Below, in pieces: positions 7,470 through 15,710 of a DNA stretch of 64,000 bases. Within the stretch, counting starts at the first letter, position 1; each line of letters begins with the position of its first letter. The DNA is taken from the IMG/VR virus record IMGVR_UViG_3300007644_000002, positions 18,715-82,714 of that record. One strand, written 5' to 3'. Under the pieces are notes generated by a model that did not search any database, was not told the DNA's origin, and was given only the letters and a program-made list of their open reading frames with translations. The stretch is from a virus. The translations under genes were made by a program, and so were the position numbers.

Positions 7470-7993
7470 CTATTTCTCAAAACATCTACTAGATTCTCGG
7501 GAGAAGAAACACTGTACGGGTCAAGTGGACAGTCATCCATACAACCATCTTCAGGTAAGAAATTCGTGACAACCATGTCATTAACTACCATAGAATATCT
7601 CCAAGAACGTTCACCAAATCCTAGATTACGTTTAGATACAGACATTCCAAGACTGAGAGCAAAGTCACCATTACCATCTGGTAACATCTTAACATTCTTG
7701 ATACCTAACTTTTCTGCCCACTGAAACATACTGAAGGCATCATTGACAGATGTACAATATATTTCATCAATACCTAAGTCCATAAACTCTTGGTACATAT
7801 GTTCGTAAGAAGGTAACTGTTCGTTAGAACACGTAGGAGTAAATGCGCCTGGCAGTCCGAAGATTACTACACGTTTACCACCGATCAGTTCAGATAGATT
7901 TTTGCGCACCCAAACAAATGGGTTGTCTCCACCTATAGAGTCATCACGTTCTCTGAGATGAAATGTCACGTCAGTTAAAAACGGGTCAAACAT
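7457..7993 (-). CDS. Peroxiredoxin (Prx5-like)
   Basis: A 178-residue thiol peroxidase of the Prx5/hybrid type. The active-site loop PGAFTPTC (48-55) carries the peroxidatic Cys55 with the conserved Pro and Thr, and SWRYSMVVND with a DPYSVSSPENL ending matches the family C-terminus. Cys151, Cys155 and Cys176 are candidate resolving cysteines. It would reduce hydrogen peroxide or organic peroxides using thiol reductants, protecting infected cells from oxidative damage. It starts the unit that runs through the small membrane proteins, and follows a structured intergenic region (8012-8088). Confidence 0.9.
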   Translation of the reverse strand: MFDPFLTDVTFHLRERDDSIGGDNPFVWVRKNLSELIGGKRVVIFGLPGAFTPTCSNEQLPSYEHMYQEFMDLGIDEIYCTSVNDAFSMFQWAEKLGIKNVKMLPDGNGDFALSLGMSVSKRNLGFGERSWRYSMVVNDMVVTNFLPEDGCMDDCPLDPYSVSSPENLVDVLRNSCLN

Positions 7994-8011
7994 ATTTTAC
8001 TCCAATAAAAG

Positions 8012-8088
8012 TGATGGTGTGGGGTGATCATAATAAACATATATTCAATCAAATCAATGGGGGCAAAGAAATATTGCCCACACCATCA
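8012..8088. repeat. 12-bp perfect inverted repeat with an alternative internal hairpin
   Basis: TGATGGTGTGGG at 8012-8023 pairs with CCCACACCATCA at 8077-8088. Nested inside one arm is a second possible hairpin, GGGCAA (8061-8066) with TTGCCC (8074-8079), which would compete with the long-range stem. It fills the gap between the gene at 8102-8332 and peroxiredoxin; the 3' arm on the mRNA lies about 20 bases before the peroxiredoxin start. Could be a terminator-like or translation-control element. Confidence 0.6.
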
Positions 8089-8101
8089 AAAGGGTTACAA
8101 A

Positions 8102-8332
8102 TTATTTCTTAGCAGGTTTACTGCTGGATTCTTCGATAGCGGCAGCTGCGGCTGCTTGAGCAATACGCTCATACAACGCGACTACTTGAACACCTTGGTC
8201 ACGTAGTTGACCGATAGTGGTGAGTTCTTCACCTTTAAAGGCACCACGGGTTACGATGGTATCAATAACTGCGATACACGAACGTGCTACGCGGTTTGCT
8301 AAATCATTAAGTTGTGCTTGTTCTGGGGTCAT
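8102..8332 (-). CDS. Conserved-looking small protein downstream of gene 45
   Basis: A 76-residue predominantly helical protein, beginning MTPEQAQLNDLANRVARSC and ending in an Ala-rich then Lys-rich tail. Its ATG overlaps the stop codon of gene 45 by one base, so it is co-translated with the clamp. I do not recognise a function; small helical proteins in this position occur in marine T4-like phages. It could be a replisome or late-transcription accessory factor, but that is only positional inference. No T4 gp33 signature can be read in it. Confidence 0.6.
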   Translation of the reverse strand: MTPEQAQLNDLANRVARSCIAVIDTIVTRGAFKGEELTTIGQLRDQGVQVVALYERIAQAAAAAAIEESSSKPAKK

Positions 8333-9015
8333 TATTTTGCTCCTGTTGATGAATTTTCTACTGCAATAAAGTATTCGATTTCTGATTGAAGAGACTTGAA
8401 TTTAGAAATGAGACGATTGCTCACACCAACCTCGTAGTCTTCACCAATCAATTTAAGGTTATTCACACCAATAACATAATTAAACTCAGAACCTTCGGGG
8501 TACGTACCCTCTACGGTAATTGAGAATGAATTAGATGATTGGGATGTCTTGGACTTACCGTCGACGACGATCTCAATAGCACCATTACTTGGTCGTATAT
8601 TAATCTCTTCGTGACCTAGCGCTGAGGCGGCACGTTTGATTTTAGACAAAGTATCGTTAGTGAGAACGAACTTGACTTCAGCATCTGGCATCTGAATATC
8701 TTTCTTAGGTGCCGTCAGCATTTCTGGGTCGCAATAGAAATACTTGACTGAAGATAGTCCGCTTCCATCCCGTATAGAACAGTTCTTTTCATCGAACTCG
8801 ATTCTTGGATTGTCTACAAGATTTAGTACTGACAAAAACTCAGACAAATCATAGATACCAAAGTCAGTCGGGAAAGACTCTTCTATTACAGCAGTTACAA
8901 CCAAGTTCTTCTTGATTGACATAGTTTTTAAAATGTTGCCTTTAGCGACAACGATGTTGGGGTTAATGTTTGCGAAGTTTCGCAAGATGTCGATTGTTCT
9001 ACTAGTTAATTCCAT
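8332..9015 (-). CDS. 45: DNA polymerase sliding clamp gp45
   Basis: A 227-residue protein, the same length as T4 gp45 (228), which trimerises into the ring that tethers the phage polymerase and also activates late transcription. Recognisable parts are the N-terminal RTIDILRNFANINPNIVVAKGN and the SIKKNLVVTAVIEESFPTDFGIYDLSEFL region that carries the first domain. It has its own perfect sigma-70 promoter immediately upstream. In T4-like phages the clamp couples replication to late gene expression together with gp55, also encoded here. Confidence 0.95.
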   Translation of the reverse strand: MELTSRTIDILRNFANINPNIVVAKGNILKTMSIKKNLVVTAVIEESFPTDFGIYDLSEFLSVLNLVDNPRIEFDEKNCSIRDGSGLSSVKYFYCDPEMLTAPKKDIQMPDAEVKFVLTNDTLSKIKRAASALGHEEINIRPSNGAIEIVVDGKSKTSQSSNSFSITVEGTYPEGSEFNYVIGVNNLKLIGEDYEVGVSNRLISKFKSLQSEIEYFIAVENSSTGAK

Positions 9016-9043
9016 TGAATGTTTCCTCGTTCAAGATGTAGCC

Positions 9044-9072
9044 ATTATATATTAAATGGGGGTGAGTGTCAA
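9044..9072 (-). promoter_or_regulatory. Perfect sigma-70-type early promoter for gene 45
   Basis: Minus strand TTGACA, 17-base spacer, TATAAT; the -10 ends 29 bases before the gene 45 ATG. The -35 overlaps the last codons of gene 46. Confidence 0.88.
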
Positions 9073-10793
9073 GTAATTTCTTTCATTTTACTGAAGTTTT
9101 TGTCTTTATAGAATGTCAACTTACGTTCGAAGTGAGCATCCTCAAGTTCAGCCTTGTGTGATATAACGAACACGTTAGTGTCCTCTTTCAGGGTTTCGAT
9201 AATCTTCATTAGGTTATCTACACCCTCACCGTCAAGTGACGAGTCAAACGTCTCATCTAGTACCAACAAGTTAGTCGACACCGAGTTCTTCATCTTAGCA
9301 ATGGTACGCCAAGTGAATAACAGAGATAAATCGATGCGCTGTTTCTCGCCCTCAGAGAATGAGTCGTAAGAAAACGCATCACGATAACGTGACCGAATAG
9401 TCTCGTTAAAACTTTCATCCAGTTCAAAGTGAACGAAGAAGTCCAATATTTGGAGGTACTGGTTCGTTAACTGATTGATTACTGGAATATATTGCTTAAT
9501 AATTTTAGTCTTGATACCAGTATCACGCAGTAGTTCACTCGCAATTCTATTGTAAGCAGACTTCTCGCTCAACACATACTTGGTATCGGTAAGAGAATGA
9601 CTCTCTCCTTCGAGGGTTTCTAGGTCTCTGTTGGCCTGACTCTGGTCACCATCACTATCTACCATACCATCCATATCAACACGGATACGGTCGATATCAC
9701 GGTGAAGTCTTTCAATAGTCTGCTGATTGTGATGAAGTTTATTCTGGTCATTCATACACAACTGTAACTGTTCTTCTAGAGAATCAATTTCCGACTGATA
9801 TTCAGTCAGTTTTTCTTTCGCCTTATCCATAGCATGTTTTAGTTCTTTCGCCTTGGATGTAGCAGCGTCCTTCTTAGATGTGCGCAAGTCTTCCGCAATA
9901 TCTTGGTCACATGTAGGACAGTGTTCGTTCTCATCAAAGAACTTAGCATCCTTAACTACAGTCTTTACTTGGGCATTAAACTGAGCATAGTACTGGTCTA
10001 GTTGCTGTTTATTTCCACGTATAGACGCTAATTGTGTAGTAACAGTCGGCAGTAAAGCGTTTACAGTTTTAGATAGTACCGAATTGTTATCATTAATAAT
10101 TCGAATCTCGTCCTGTAACTCAATAATATGAGACTCTTTCTCTTTACGATGCGCAGTGTTAATGGCTGTCAGATCACGGATATATTTTCTCTGAGCAGAA
10201 ATCTTAGTCTTAACGACTTCTATCTGGTGAGAATTACCTTCAATCTCAGTTTTAAGGTGAGATATCTTTTCTTTTAGAATGGTGTTCATCTTAGAGAAGA
10301 TGTTAATATCCAAAAGGTCTTCGATAACATCACGACGACTGGTAGAGTTAAGTTGCATAAATGGAACAAACGAAGACGAACCGAGAACCACAATCTGGTG
10401 AAAACTCTTATGAGACATTTGTAAAACGTTCTTCTCAAGAATTTCCTGATATTCCCTAGCGTGTGAACTCTGGTTAATCATAACATCATCCTTCCAGATT
10501 TCAAACTTGGCTGGTTTGATACCACGGACGACACGATACTCCATACCATTTACGGAGAACTGTACTTCAACAGAACAATCTTTATTATTGATTGTGTTAA
10601 TCAACTGATTCTTGGTAATTTTACGGTGGGGTTTACCGAACAACGCAAACGACAGTGCGTCCAGCATAGTAGATTTACCCGCACCATTCTGACCAACAAC
10701 TAGATTGGTAGACGCTTTTAATAAATCAATCTCATTAAAGTAGTTACCCGTCGAAAGAAAATTCTTCCATTTAAGTGTTTGAAACTTAATCAT
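9069..10793 (-). CDS. 46: Recombination nuclease ATPase subunit gp46 (Rad50-like)
   Basis: A 574-residue SMC/Rad50-type ATPase (T4 gp46 is 560). Walker A GQNGAGKST (34-42), two long coiled-coil arms, a zinc hook CPTC (292-295), an SEGEKQR signature (about 480) and Walker B LLVLDETFD (about 517-525) are all present. With gp47 it resects DNA ends for recombination-dependent replication and host DNA breakdown. Its ATG overlaps the stop of gene 47 (ATGA), as expected for coupled subunits. Confidence 0.96.
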   Translation of the reverse strand: MIKFQTLKWKNFLSTGNYFNEIDLLKASTNLVVGQNGAGKSTMLDALSFALFGKPHRKITKNQLINTINNKDCSVEVQFSVNGMEYRVVRGIKPAKFEIWKDDVMINQSSHAREYQEILEKNVLQMSHKSFHQIVVLGSSSFVPFMQLNSTSRRDVIEDLLDINIFSKMNTILKEKISHLKTEIEGNSHQIEVVKTKISAQRKYIRDLTAINTAHRKEKESHIIELQDEIRIINDNNSVLSKTVNALLPTVTTQLASIRGNKQQLDQYYAQFNAQVKTVVKDAKFFDENEHCPTCDQDIAEDLRTSKKDAATSKAKELKHAMDKAKEKLTEYQSEIDSLEEQLQLCMNDQNKLHHNQQTIERLHRDIDRIRVDMDGMVDSDGDQSQANRDLETLEGESHSLTDTKYVLSEKSAYNRIASELLRDTGIKTKIIKQYIPVINQLTNQYLQILDFFVHFELDESFNETIRSRYRDAFSYDSFSEGEKQRIDLSLLFTWRTIAKMKNSVSTNLLVLDETFDSSLDGEGVDNLMKIIETLKEDTNVFVISHKAELEDAHFERKLTFYKDKNFSKMKEIT

Positions 10794-11848
10794 ACTATTT
10801 CTACGCTCTGCGCCTCAATCATTAATTCACCCAATACAGACTTAATGCGATCTTTATCTAAGTCAGTATCTACATCTTGGATATAATTATACACTAAAGT
10901 TTCGGTATCGTCAATAGTTATATCAGCATCATCGACGTTTTCTCCACGGAATTCTTTGAAGTCTTCAGCAATCTTCAACTCATAAATCTTTTGGTTGTTG
11001 ATGCGGTCGATGAATCGTTCGAACTTTTTCATGTCAGTACGATTTGCCACCATCACTTTCACAAACTTATTATCGAGGTAAGACAAATCTTCGAAGTGAT
11101 TTACTGTGTCCTCATTATAATGTAACTTGTGGTATAGTGTCATGGGGTTCTGTACAGGAGTTAACTTACCAGTATCAGTATCAAATATATGGAAGTATTT
11201 GGGGTCATGCGCATCATTCCAGAAGAATTCCATCTGAGCACCCAAGTAATGGATATGCCCGTTGTTAGACTTGGTATGAAAGTGACCTGACATTACTAAG
11301 TCAAAGCGTTGTAGTGGAGCAGGATTCATACCATGCTGACACATAAGACCCTTATCCATCTCAAACCCAGCCAACTCGAAGTGACCACCGCAAATACTAG
11401 ACTTAGTGTTCGCAAGGAATTTAAGTATATTTTTCTCATTCTCAGGATTAATCCAAGGGACAAGCGCGATAGTTGTATCACCGTACTTCATGTCAATAGG
11501 TTCTTCAACTATATTAATCTCATTCATATAGTGACCCATCAACTCCTTCAACGAATTGAGACGATTGGTGTTTTTAAAATAAGTATCATGGTTGCCTGGG
11601 ATGATATCCATAGTGATACCAAGTTCCCGCAATCGATCAAGGAAGATGCGTCTATTATGATTCAGAGCTTTGATGTTGATAGTTTTACGGTTATCATAGT
11701 AATCTCCCAAATGGAGAATCTGGGAGATGCCGTGTTCTTGTAAGTATGGGAAAAATACATCCGAGTAGAATCTTTCCTGATACTCCATAAAGATGTCCGA
11801 AGAATTCCTGACACCACAGTGTGTATCATTCAGTATTGCGATTAACAA
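10790..11848 (-). CDS. 47: Recombination nuclease subunit gp47 (Mre11-like)
   Basis: A 352-residue metallophosphoesterase (T4 gp47 is 339). The Mre11-type metal motifs are visible in order: NDTHCG (7-12), LHLGDYYD (about 46-53), PGNHD (about 82-86), CGGHFE and SGHFHT. It is the nuclease partner of gp46. The start is TTG at 11848-11846, because this gives the NDTH motif near the N-terminus as in relatives, and an AGAGG Shine-Dalgarno lies 9 bases upstream. An early promoter lies 88-116 bases upstream. Confidence 0.95.
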   Translation of the reverse strand: MLIAILNDTHCGVRNSSDIFMEYQERFYSDVFFPYLQEHGISQILHLGDYYDNRKTINIKALNHNRRIFLDRLRELGITMDIIPGNHDTYFKNTNRLNSLKELMGHYMNEINIVEEPIDMKYGDTTIALVPWINPENEKNILKFLANTKSSICGGHFELAGFEMDKGLMCQHGMNPAPLQRFDLVMSGHFHTKSNNGHIHYLGAQMEFFWNDAHDPKYFHIFDTDTGKLTPVQNPMTLYHKLHYNEDTVNHFEDLSYLDNKFVKVMVANRTDMKKFERFIDRINNQKIYELKIAEDFKEFRGENVDDADITIDDTETLVYNYIQDVDTDLDKDRIKSVLGELMIEAQSVEIV

Positions 11849-11900
11849 TTCTAATAACCTCTCAAATATGTTTCATTAAATATACATTGTACAATATAAG

Positions 11901-11923
11901 ACACACTCATGTGACATGTGTGT
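11901..11923 (-). other. Possible hairpin in the gene 47 leader
   Basis: In the 5' leader between the early promoter and gene 47, ACACAC and GTGTGT can pair around an 11-base loop that is itself partly palindromic (ATGTCACAT). A TTGTACAA palindrome lies at 11887-11894. Weakly supported as a functional element. Confidence 0.3.
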
Positions 11924-11935
11924 AATCTAGAAGCC

Positions 11936-11964
11936 ATTATATCAGATTGACCGCGTACTGTCAA
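11936..11964 (-). promoter_or_regulatory. Perfect sigma-70-type early promoter for genes 47-46
   Basis: Minus strand TTGACA, 17-base spacer, TATAAT, followed by GGCTTC. It lies in the gap between gene 55 and gene 47. Confidence 0.88.
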
Positions 11965-11969
11965 GTACT

Positions 11970-12575
11970 TTAATCAAAGAAATCTGAGAGGTCTGAGTCA
12001 ACATGTACCGCACGTCGTTTACGCATTTTCTTTTCTTCTTTTGCGTAAATCTTAAACTCTTGATCCGCAGATTTGACGGTGTCAATACGCAGGCGCAGAG
12101 TGTCGACTAAAGTGGATGGGGAATCCATGACGGAACCACCATTGTAAGAATCATTGTTATTGCTATCAACGAATTGGTCTATACCCGCTTCGGATATGAA
12201 CTTCATCTTAATATCTTGTTGCTTCTTCTCTTTTTGGATTCGTCGTAGAAACGCATACCAAGATATCTGAGTGAAGTATGCGAACGCGTTCGGTTTACCA
12301 GAACGAGTGGCAGCTTCAATATCATAGTTTTCAATTGCTTTAAGACAGTTCTCTACCGCATCCATTACCATTTCTTCACGGTAAGTGTAACGGACAAAGT
12401 TTGCTTTGTGTGATAGACCTTCTGATATGCGTAGGAAACATTTAGCAATGTAATCAGTGACCACCGGAATAGATTCACCCTTATCCTTGGCATATTTTAC
12501 TTGCGTACAATAATCTACTACAGACTCAGAGAACTCTCTGTTATTGACGTAATGTGGTTTTTCTTTTGGTTTCAT
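11970..12575 (-). CDS. 55: Late transcription sigma factor gp55
   Basis: A 201-residue gp55-type sigma factor (T4: 185). The region YREEMVMDAVENCLKAIENYD with NAFAYFTQISWYAFLRRIQKEKKQQ (about 75-125) corresponds to sigma region 2, which recognises the TATAAATA late promoter. It directs host RNA polymerase to the 12 exact late promoters seen elsewhere in this window. An early sigma-70 promoter lies directly upstream, matching its need to be made before late genes. Confidence 0.93.
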   Translation of the reverse strand: MKPKEKPHYVNNREFSESVVDYCTQVKYAKDKGESIPVVTDYIAKCFLRISEGLSHKANFVRYTYREEMVMDAVENCLKAIENYDIEAATRSGKPNAFAYFTQISWYAFLRRIQKEKKQQDIKMKFISEAGIDQFVDSNNNDSYNGGSVMDSPSTLVDTLRLRIDTVKSADQEFKIYAKEEKKMRKRRAVHVDSDLSDFFD

Positions 12576-12602
12576 TCATATATTCCTATTAACAATACAC
12601 GT

Positions 12603-12631
12603 ATTATACACGAGACCCGGCAGGGTGTCAA
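12603..12631 (-). promoter_or_regulatory. Perfect sigma-70-type early promoter for gene 55
   Basis: Minus strand TTGACA, 17-base spacer, TATAAT, 28 bases before the gene 55 ATG; the -35 overlaps the end of the cytidylyltransferase gene. Confidence 0.88.
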
Positions 12632-13071
12632 GGGTTAATACCATCTTTCATACCAATCAATGGGTCTTTCATAGCGACTCGTTTACGTAGGTCACTAGTG
12701 GAGAAACGATGGTCTCTCCTATTAAAGTATATCTCTATACCCCGTGCGGCACAAGTCGCACGTCCAGTGAAGGTCTTGTCTTTATACTCACTACCGATAA
12801 TTCGTACATCAATATCAACCATCTTGAGAATGTCTTCTAGGTCTGTTTCTGTCTGATAGGGAATGATTTCGTCAACGTACTTAACTGCGGAGAGTTGTGT
12901 GTGTCTTTCGACTAATGTTTGTACAGGAGAGTTTTTATTTTCTCTGTCTTTGGAGGGGTCTACTTGTATAGCACAAATGAGGTAATCACATTGTGTTTTC
13001 GCTTCGCGTAACATTGATATGTGGCCAGCGTGTAATAAATCAAAGGTGGAGGCGGTAAAACCAACTTTCAT
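12628..13071 (-). CDS. Cytidylyltransferase-like nucleotidyltransferase (TagD-like)
   Basis: A 147-residue HxGH nucleotidyltransferase. The HAGH motif (14-17) follows GFTASTFDLLHAGH, and the C-terminal FSTSDLRKR matches the second nucleotide-binding motif of glycerol-3-phosphate or choline-phosphate cytidylyltransferases. It should activate a phosphorylated alcohol or sugar phosphate to its CDP derivative; the substrate is uncertain. It may belong with the glycosyltransferase genes. Upstream of its start is a perfect sigma-70 promoter facing the opposite way (13101-13129). Confidence 0.85.
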   Translation of the reverse strand: MKVGFTASTFDLLHAGHISMLREAKTQCDYLICAIQVDPSKDRENKNSPVQTLVERHTQLSAVKYVDEIIPYQTETDLEDILKMVDIDVRIIGSEYKDKTFTGRATCAARGIEIYFNRRDHRFSTSDLRKRVAMKDPLIGMKDGINP

Positions 13072-13100
13072 AACATAATCTCATATAATAAAAATAAAAC

Positions 13101-13129
13101 TTGACACGGCGTCGTTTATAGTGTATAAT
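13101..13129 (+). promoter_or_regulatory. Perfect sigma-70-type promoter on the plus strand (copy A)
   Basis: TTGACA at 13101-13106, 17-base spacer, TATAAT at 13124-13129, on the plus strand where no genes are seen. From 13121 to 13142 the sequence is identical to 53095-53116, which carries a second such promoter. It would transcribe antisense into the end of the gene at 13159-13563 and uvsW. Confidence 0.75.
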
Positions 13130-13158
13130 CTACTTGTTGTCCGGAGGGGAGAATATAG

Positions 13159-13563
13159 CTAATGTTTCACTAGTCCTGAAGTATCAGAATCAATCAGTGA
13201 GTAGTTCTCCATATGATTGAACCACTCTTCGTCAGTCATATCATCTTGAAGGTCATCATCAGTAACAGTGCTATACGAATTCATCGAGTCAACTGCTATT
13301 GCGTACTGTTGAAGCATATCTTTAGAAGGTGTACATAAAGCAACAACCTTACTGTTCATCAATAATATAACATCCAATGGACTGTCTTGGTACGTCATCA
13401 AACTACGGAAGACAAAATATCTCTGACCATCCGAACCCATTCTATCCTCAAGGGTAAGACAATTTCTTACTGCTATAGAATCAACTTGCTCATCTAATAC
13501 GTCACAAATAACCTCTTCACCGGTAGACAGTTTAAGTTGTTTGATCGAAGACTGTATCATCAT
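13159..13563 (-). CDS. Sm-like fold small protein, function unknown
   Basis: A 134-residue protein next to uvsW and overlapping its 3' end by 32 bases. The N-terminal half (about 5-75) reads like a small beta barrel of the Sm/LSm type: KLSTGEEVICDVLDEQ then a VRNCLTLEDR strand and a RSLMTYQDSPLDVIL segment. The C-terminal 45 residues are acidic. Sm-like proteins bind RNA or proteins, but the match is weak and no function is claimed. The overlap with uvsW implies co-expression. Confidence 0.6.
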   Translation of the reverse strand: MMIQSSIKQLKLSTGEEVICDVLDEQVDSIAVRNCLTLEDRMGSDGQRYFVFRSLMTYQDSPLDVILLMNSKVVALCTPSKDMLQQYAIAVDSMNSYSTVTDDDLQDDMTDEEWFNHMENYSLIDSDTSGLVKH

Positions 13564-15064
13564 ATAATCCCTTTATAGGTTTAAGGTCAATGGGATATAT
13601 CTTGTAGGAAAATCCTTCCTTAGTATATATCTTAATCCTTTCGGCACTATGTTTCAGAGTAAAATTCTTATGGCTGCCCACATGGAGGTCATCAGCAACA
13701 TCGAAAAGCTTAGTAGTCCTACCATCGTCAGACTGACGAAGGCCCCTTCCAATTGATTGTAGTACCTTGACTTGGGACTTAGATGGGGTCGCGAATATAA
13801 TATTATGCAAATTGCGGATGTTGATGCCAGTGCTGAAAGTACCGAGAGAAGCAACAATAATTGAATCATTCTGAGTTTCTACAATCCCTCTTATTTGTTC
13901 ACGATCAGCAGCACCTACTTCACCGGAGACATAAAATACTTTACGATCTTCTCCGACCATGCTCCTGATCATCTCATACAATACCTTACCATGTTTCTCA
14001 ACGAATTGGAACATGACTAAGGTATTTCCTTTTTGGTCTATTGCAAGCTTACTTATAAACTTATTACGTGGTTCATATTGGACGATGTAATCCAGTTCAT
14101 CTTGATACTTCATATCTTTTATCATATTACACGCATCACTATGGTAGCGCAATAAGAGAATAGATATATCAAGATCGGCAAGCTGTTTACTTTTCTGTAA
14201 TTTCACGGTGCTAGTCACCGTAAAAGTCGGCCCGAATAAACCTTCTAACACCAATTTGTTAGTTTCCGTACCATCCAGTGTTCCTGTGAGACCAAAGCGA
14301 TATTTCGCCTCAGTACACTTGTCCATCATAGTAGAGAGAGACTTTGCTTTGAAAAGATGTACTTCATCCCCAAAGACAGTTTCAAACTGTTCAAACCACT
14401 CATGGTCAAATCTATAGATTGACTGCCACGTTGATATGATAATACGTTTGTCAGTGACTTTCTCTTTACCTGAGTAAATACGATGACAGTACTGACCTAC
14501 ATCATATCCGTAGTCTTCGAAGTCTTTATACATCTGTTCTACTAGAGATGTAGTAGGAACAATTACCAGTATATTACCTTGAGTAGCTTCTAGAGCATAA
14601 CGCATTAGGTTATAGATGATAAATGACTTACCGCTACCGGTGGGAGATAATAGAATAGAACGGTAGTTTTCTATACCGTGAGCAATTGCTTTATATTGAT
14701 AGTCTCTTGGTTCGTATGGACTATCCAGTGACGCTAGAAACTTAACTAGAGTTGGGTGATCGATGTCGTCCTTTGCGCTAGGTATACCATAGACTTCGTG
14801 CTCAAGTATCTCTAACTTATAGAATCTATCCGCGCAGAAACGACGTAGATGACTATAAAGTCCTACGTTAAGTTGTTTAGAAACCATGTTATAGAGACGG
14901 ATTTTTCCATCCCAGCGACGTGCTTTAAACGCGGGAGTCCACTTGGCGCCAGGCACCATGAAGGAGAAATACTCACGGAGTTCTGCTTCTTGAGCAGGGT
15001 GCGACTCAACCGCGAAGTAACTGTGGTTGACCATCCTGATTCGAATCTTGTTGTCTACGCTCAT
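13532..15064 (-). CDS. uvsW: UvsW DNA/RNA helicase
   Basis: A 510-residue superfamily 2 helicase matching T4 UvsW. After an N-terminal DNA-binding domain come motif I SPTGSGKS (140-147), motif II DEVH (233-236), FGLTGTLDG (motif III) and the C-terminal motif VI QSIGRGLRQ. UvsW unwinds branched recombination intermediates and R-loops and shuts off origin-dependent initiation. It is flanked by UvsY as in T4. A small ORF (15006-15158) overlaps its start. Confidence 0.95.
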   Translation of the reverse strand: MSVDNKIRIRMVNHSYFAVESHPAQEAELREYFSFMVPGAKWTPAFKARRWDGKIRLYNMVSKQLNVGLYSHLRRFCADRFYKLEILEHEVYGIPSAKDDIDHPTLVKFLASLDSPYEPRDYQYKAIAHGIENYRSILLSPTGSGKSFIIYNLMRYALEATQGNILVIVPTTSLVEQMYKDFEDYGYDVGQYCHRIYSGKEKVTDKRIIISTWQSIYRFDHEWFEQFETVFGDEVHLFKAKSLSTMMDKCTEAKYRFGLTGTLDGTETNKLVLEGLFGPTFTVTSTVKLQKSKQLADLDISILLLRYHSDACNMIKDMKYQDELDYIVQYEPRNKFISKLAIDQKGNTLVMFQFVEKHGKVLYEMIRSMVGEDRKVFYVSGEVGAADREQIRGIVETQNDSIIVASLGTFSTGINIRNLHNIIFATPSKSQVKVLQSIGRGLRQSDDGRTTKLFDVADDLHVGSHKNFTLKHSAERIKIYTKEGFSYKIYPIDLKPIKGLYDDTVFDQTT

Positions 15065-15158
15065 ATATAAGTTTCGCTAATTCCACTATATCTAAATTGG
15101 GGTAGTGCCCTACGTCTTTTAGCATCCCCGCTTTAATTAAATCATCTTCTTCAAACAT
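15006..15158 (-). CDS. Small protein between uvsY and uvsW (50 aa)
   Basis: A 50-codon ORF starting MFEEDDLIKAGMLKDVGHYP and ending within the start of uvsW. An AGAGAGAG purine run upstream of the ATG could act as a ribosome binding site. Sequence looks helical and charged. In T4 the same position holds the small uvsY.-1 and uvsY.-2 genes, so it may be a positional counterpart; no sequence family is recognised. Confidence 0.5.
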   Translation of the reverse strand: MFEEDDLIKAGMLKDVGHYPNLDIVELAKLIYERRQQDSNQDGQPQLLRG

Positions 15159-15202
15159 CTATTTATCTCTCTCTTAACTCGCGATTATTGGTAGGTTTGA
15201 TA

Positions 15203-15649
15203 TTAACCACCTGCCTCAAATTGGCGCCACTTAATCATGTTACCAATTGTCTGGTGTCTCCATTTTAAAGTATCCACTATATTACTTAGAGTTTCAATAA
15301 GTGTCTTATAGTACGCAATCCGTTCCTCAGACTTTTGAATTTCTGGGTCTGCGTCGTAGTATAAATCCATATCACCTTTGAGTATACGAAGACCATTGAA
15401 GGGGTCTAAGTCCCAACCAGTAGCACGTAGTTCATCTTCGTCCATCTTACCGTTGTAGTACTTAAACTTTTTAAGTAAAAGAGTCTTCTGAGAGTTCTCA
15501 CAACGTTTGAGCTGTAACTTTGCGAGTGCGTGATATTGTAGATACTTTGCGTGTAACGACGGTGTGTGTCTAGAGACTTCGTCTAGTTGATGCTGAGGTA
15601 TAGTACAGTCTTCTGACCATTCTTTGAGAACGGTTTCCAAATCAATCAT
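15203..15649 (-). CDS. uvsY: Recombination mediator UvsY
   Basis: A 148-residue homologue of T4 UvsY (137), the mediator that loads UvsX recombinase on gp32-coated single-stranded DNA. The central KTLLLKKFKYYNGKMDEDEL and the C-terminal TLKWRHQTIGNMIKWRQFEAGG resemble the family, ending like T4 UvsY (RAFEAGK). An early promoter of near-consensus type sits just upstream, so it can be made with the replication genes. Confidence 0.9.
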   Translation of the reverse strand: MIDLETVLKEWSEDCTIPQHQLDEVSRHTPSLHAKYLQYHALAKLQLKRCENSQKTLLLKKFKYYNGKMDEDELRATGWDLDPFNGLRILKGDMDLYYDADPEIQKSEERIAYYKTLIETLSNIVDTLKWRHQTIGNMIKWRQFEAGG

Positions 15650-15681
15650 TATATAGTACCTTTTTAATGGGGGAATGCTGT

Positions 15682-15710
15682 ATTATATCACACTTCGGTA
15701 ATATAGTCAA
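15682..15710 (-). promoter_or_regulatory. Sigma-70-type early promoter for uvsY
   Basis: Minus strand TTGACT, 17-base spacer, TATAAT, 33 bases before the uvsY ATG; the -35 overlaps the end of the upstream coding region. Confidence 0.75.
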
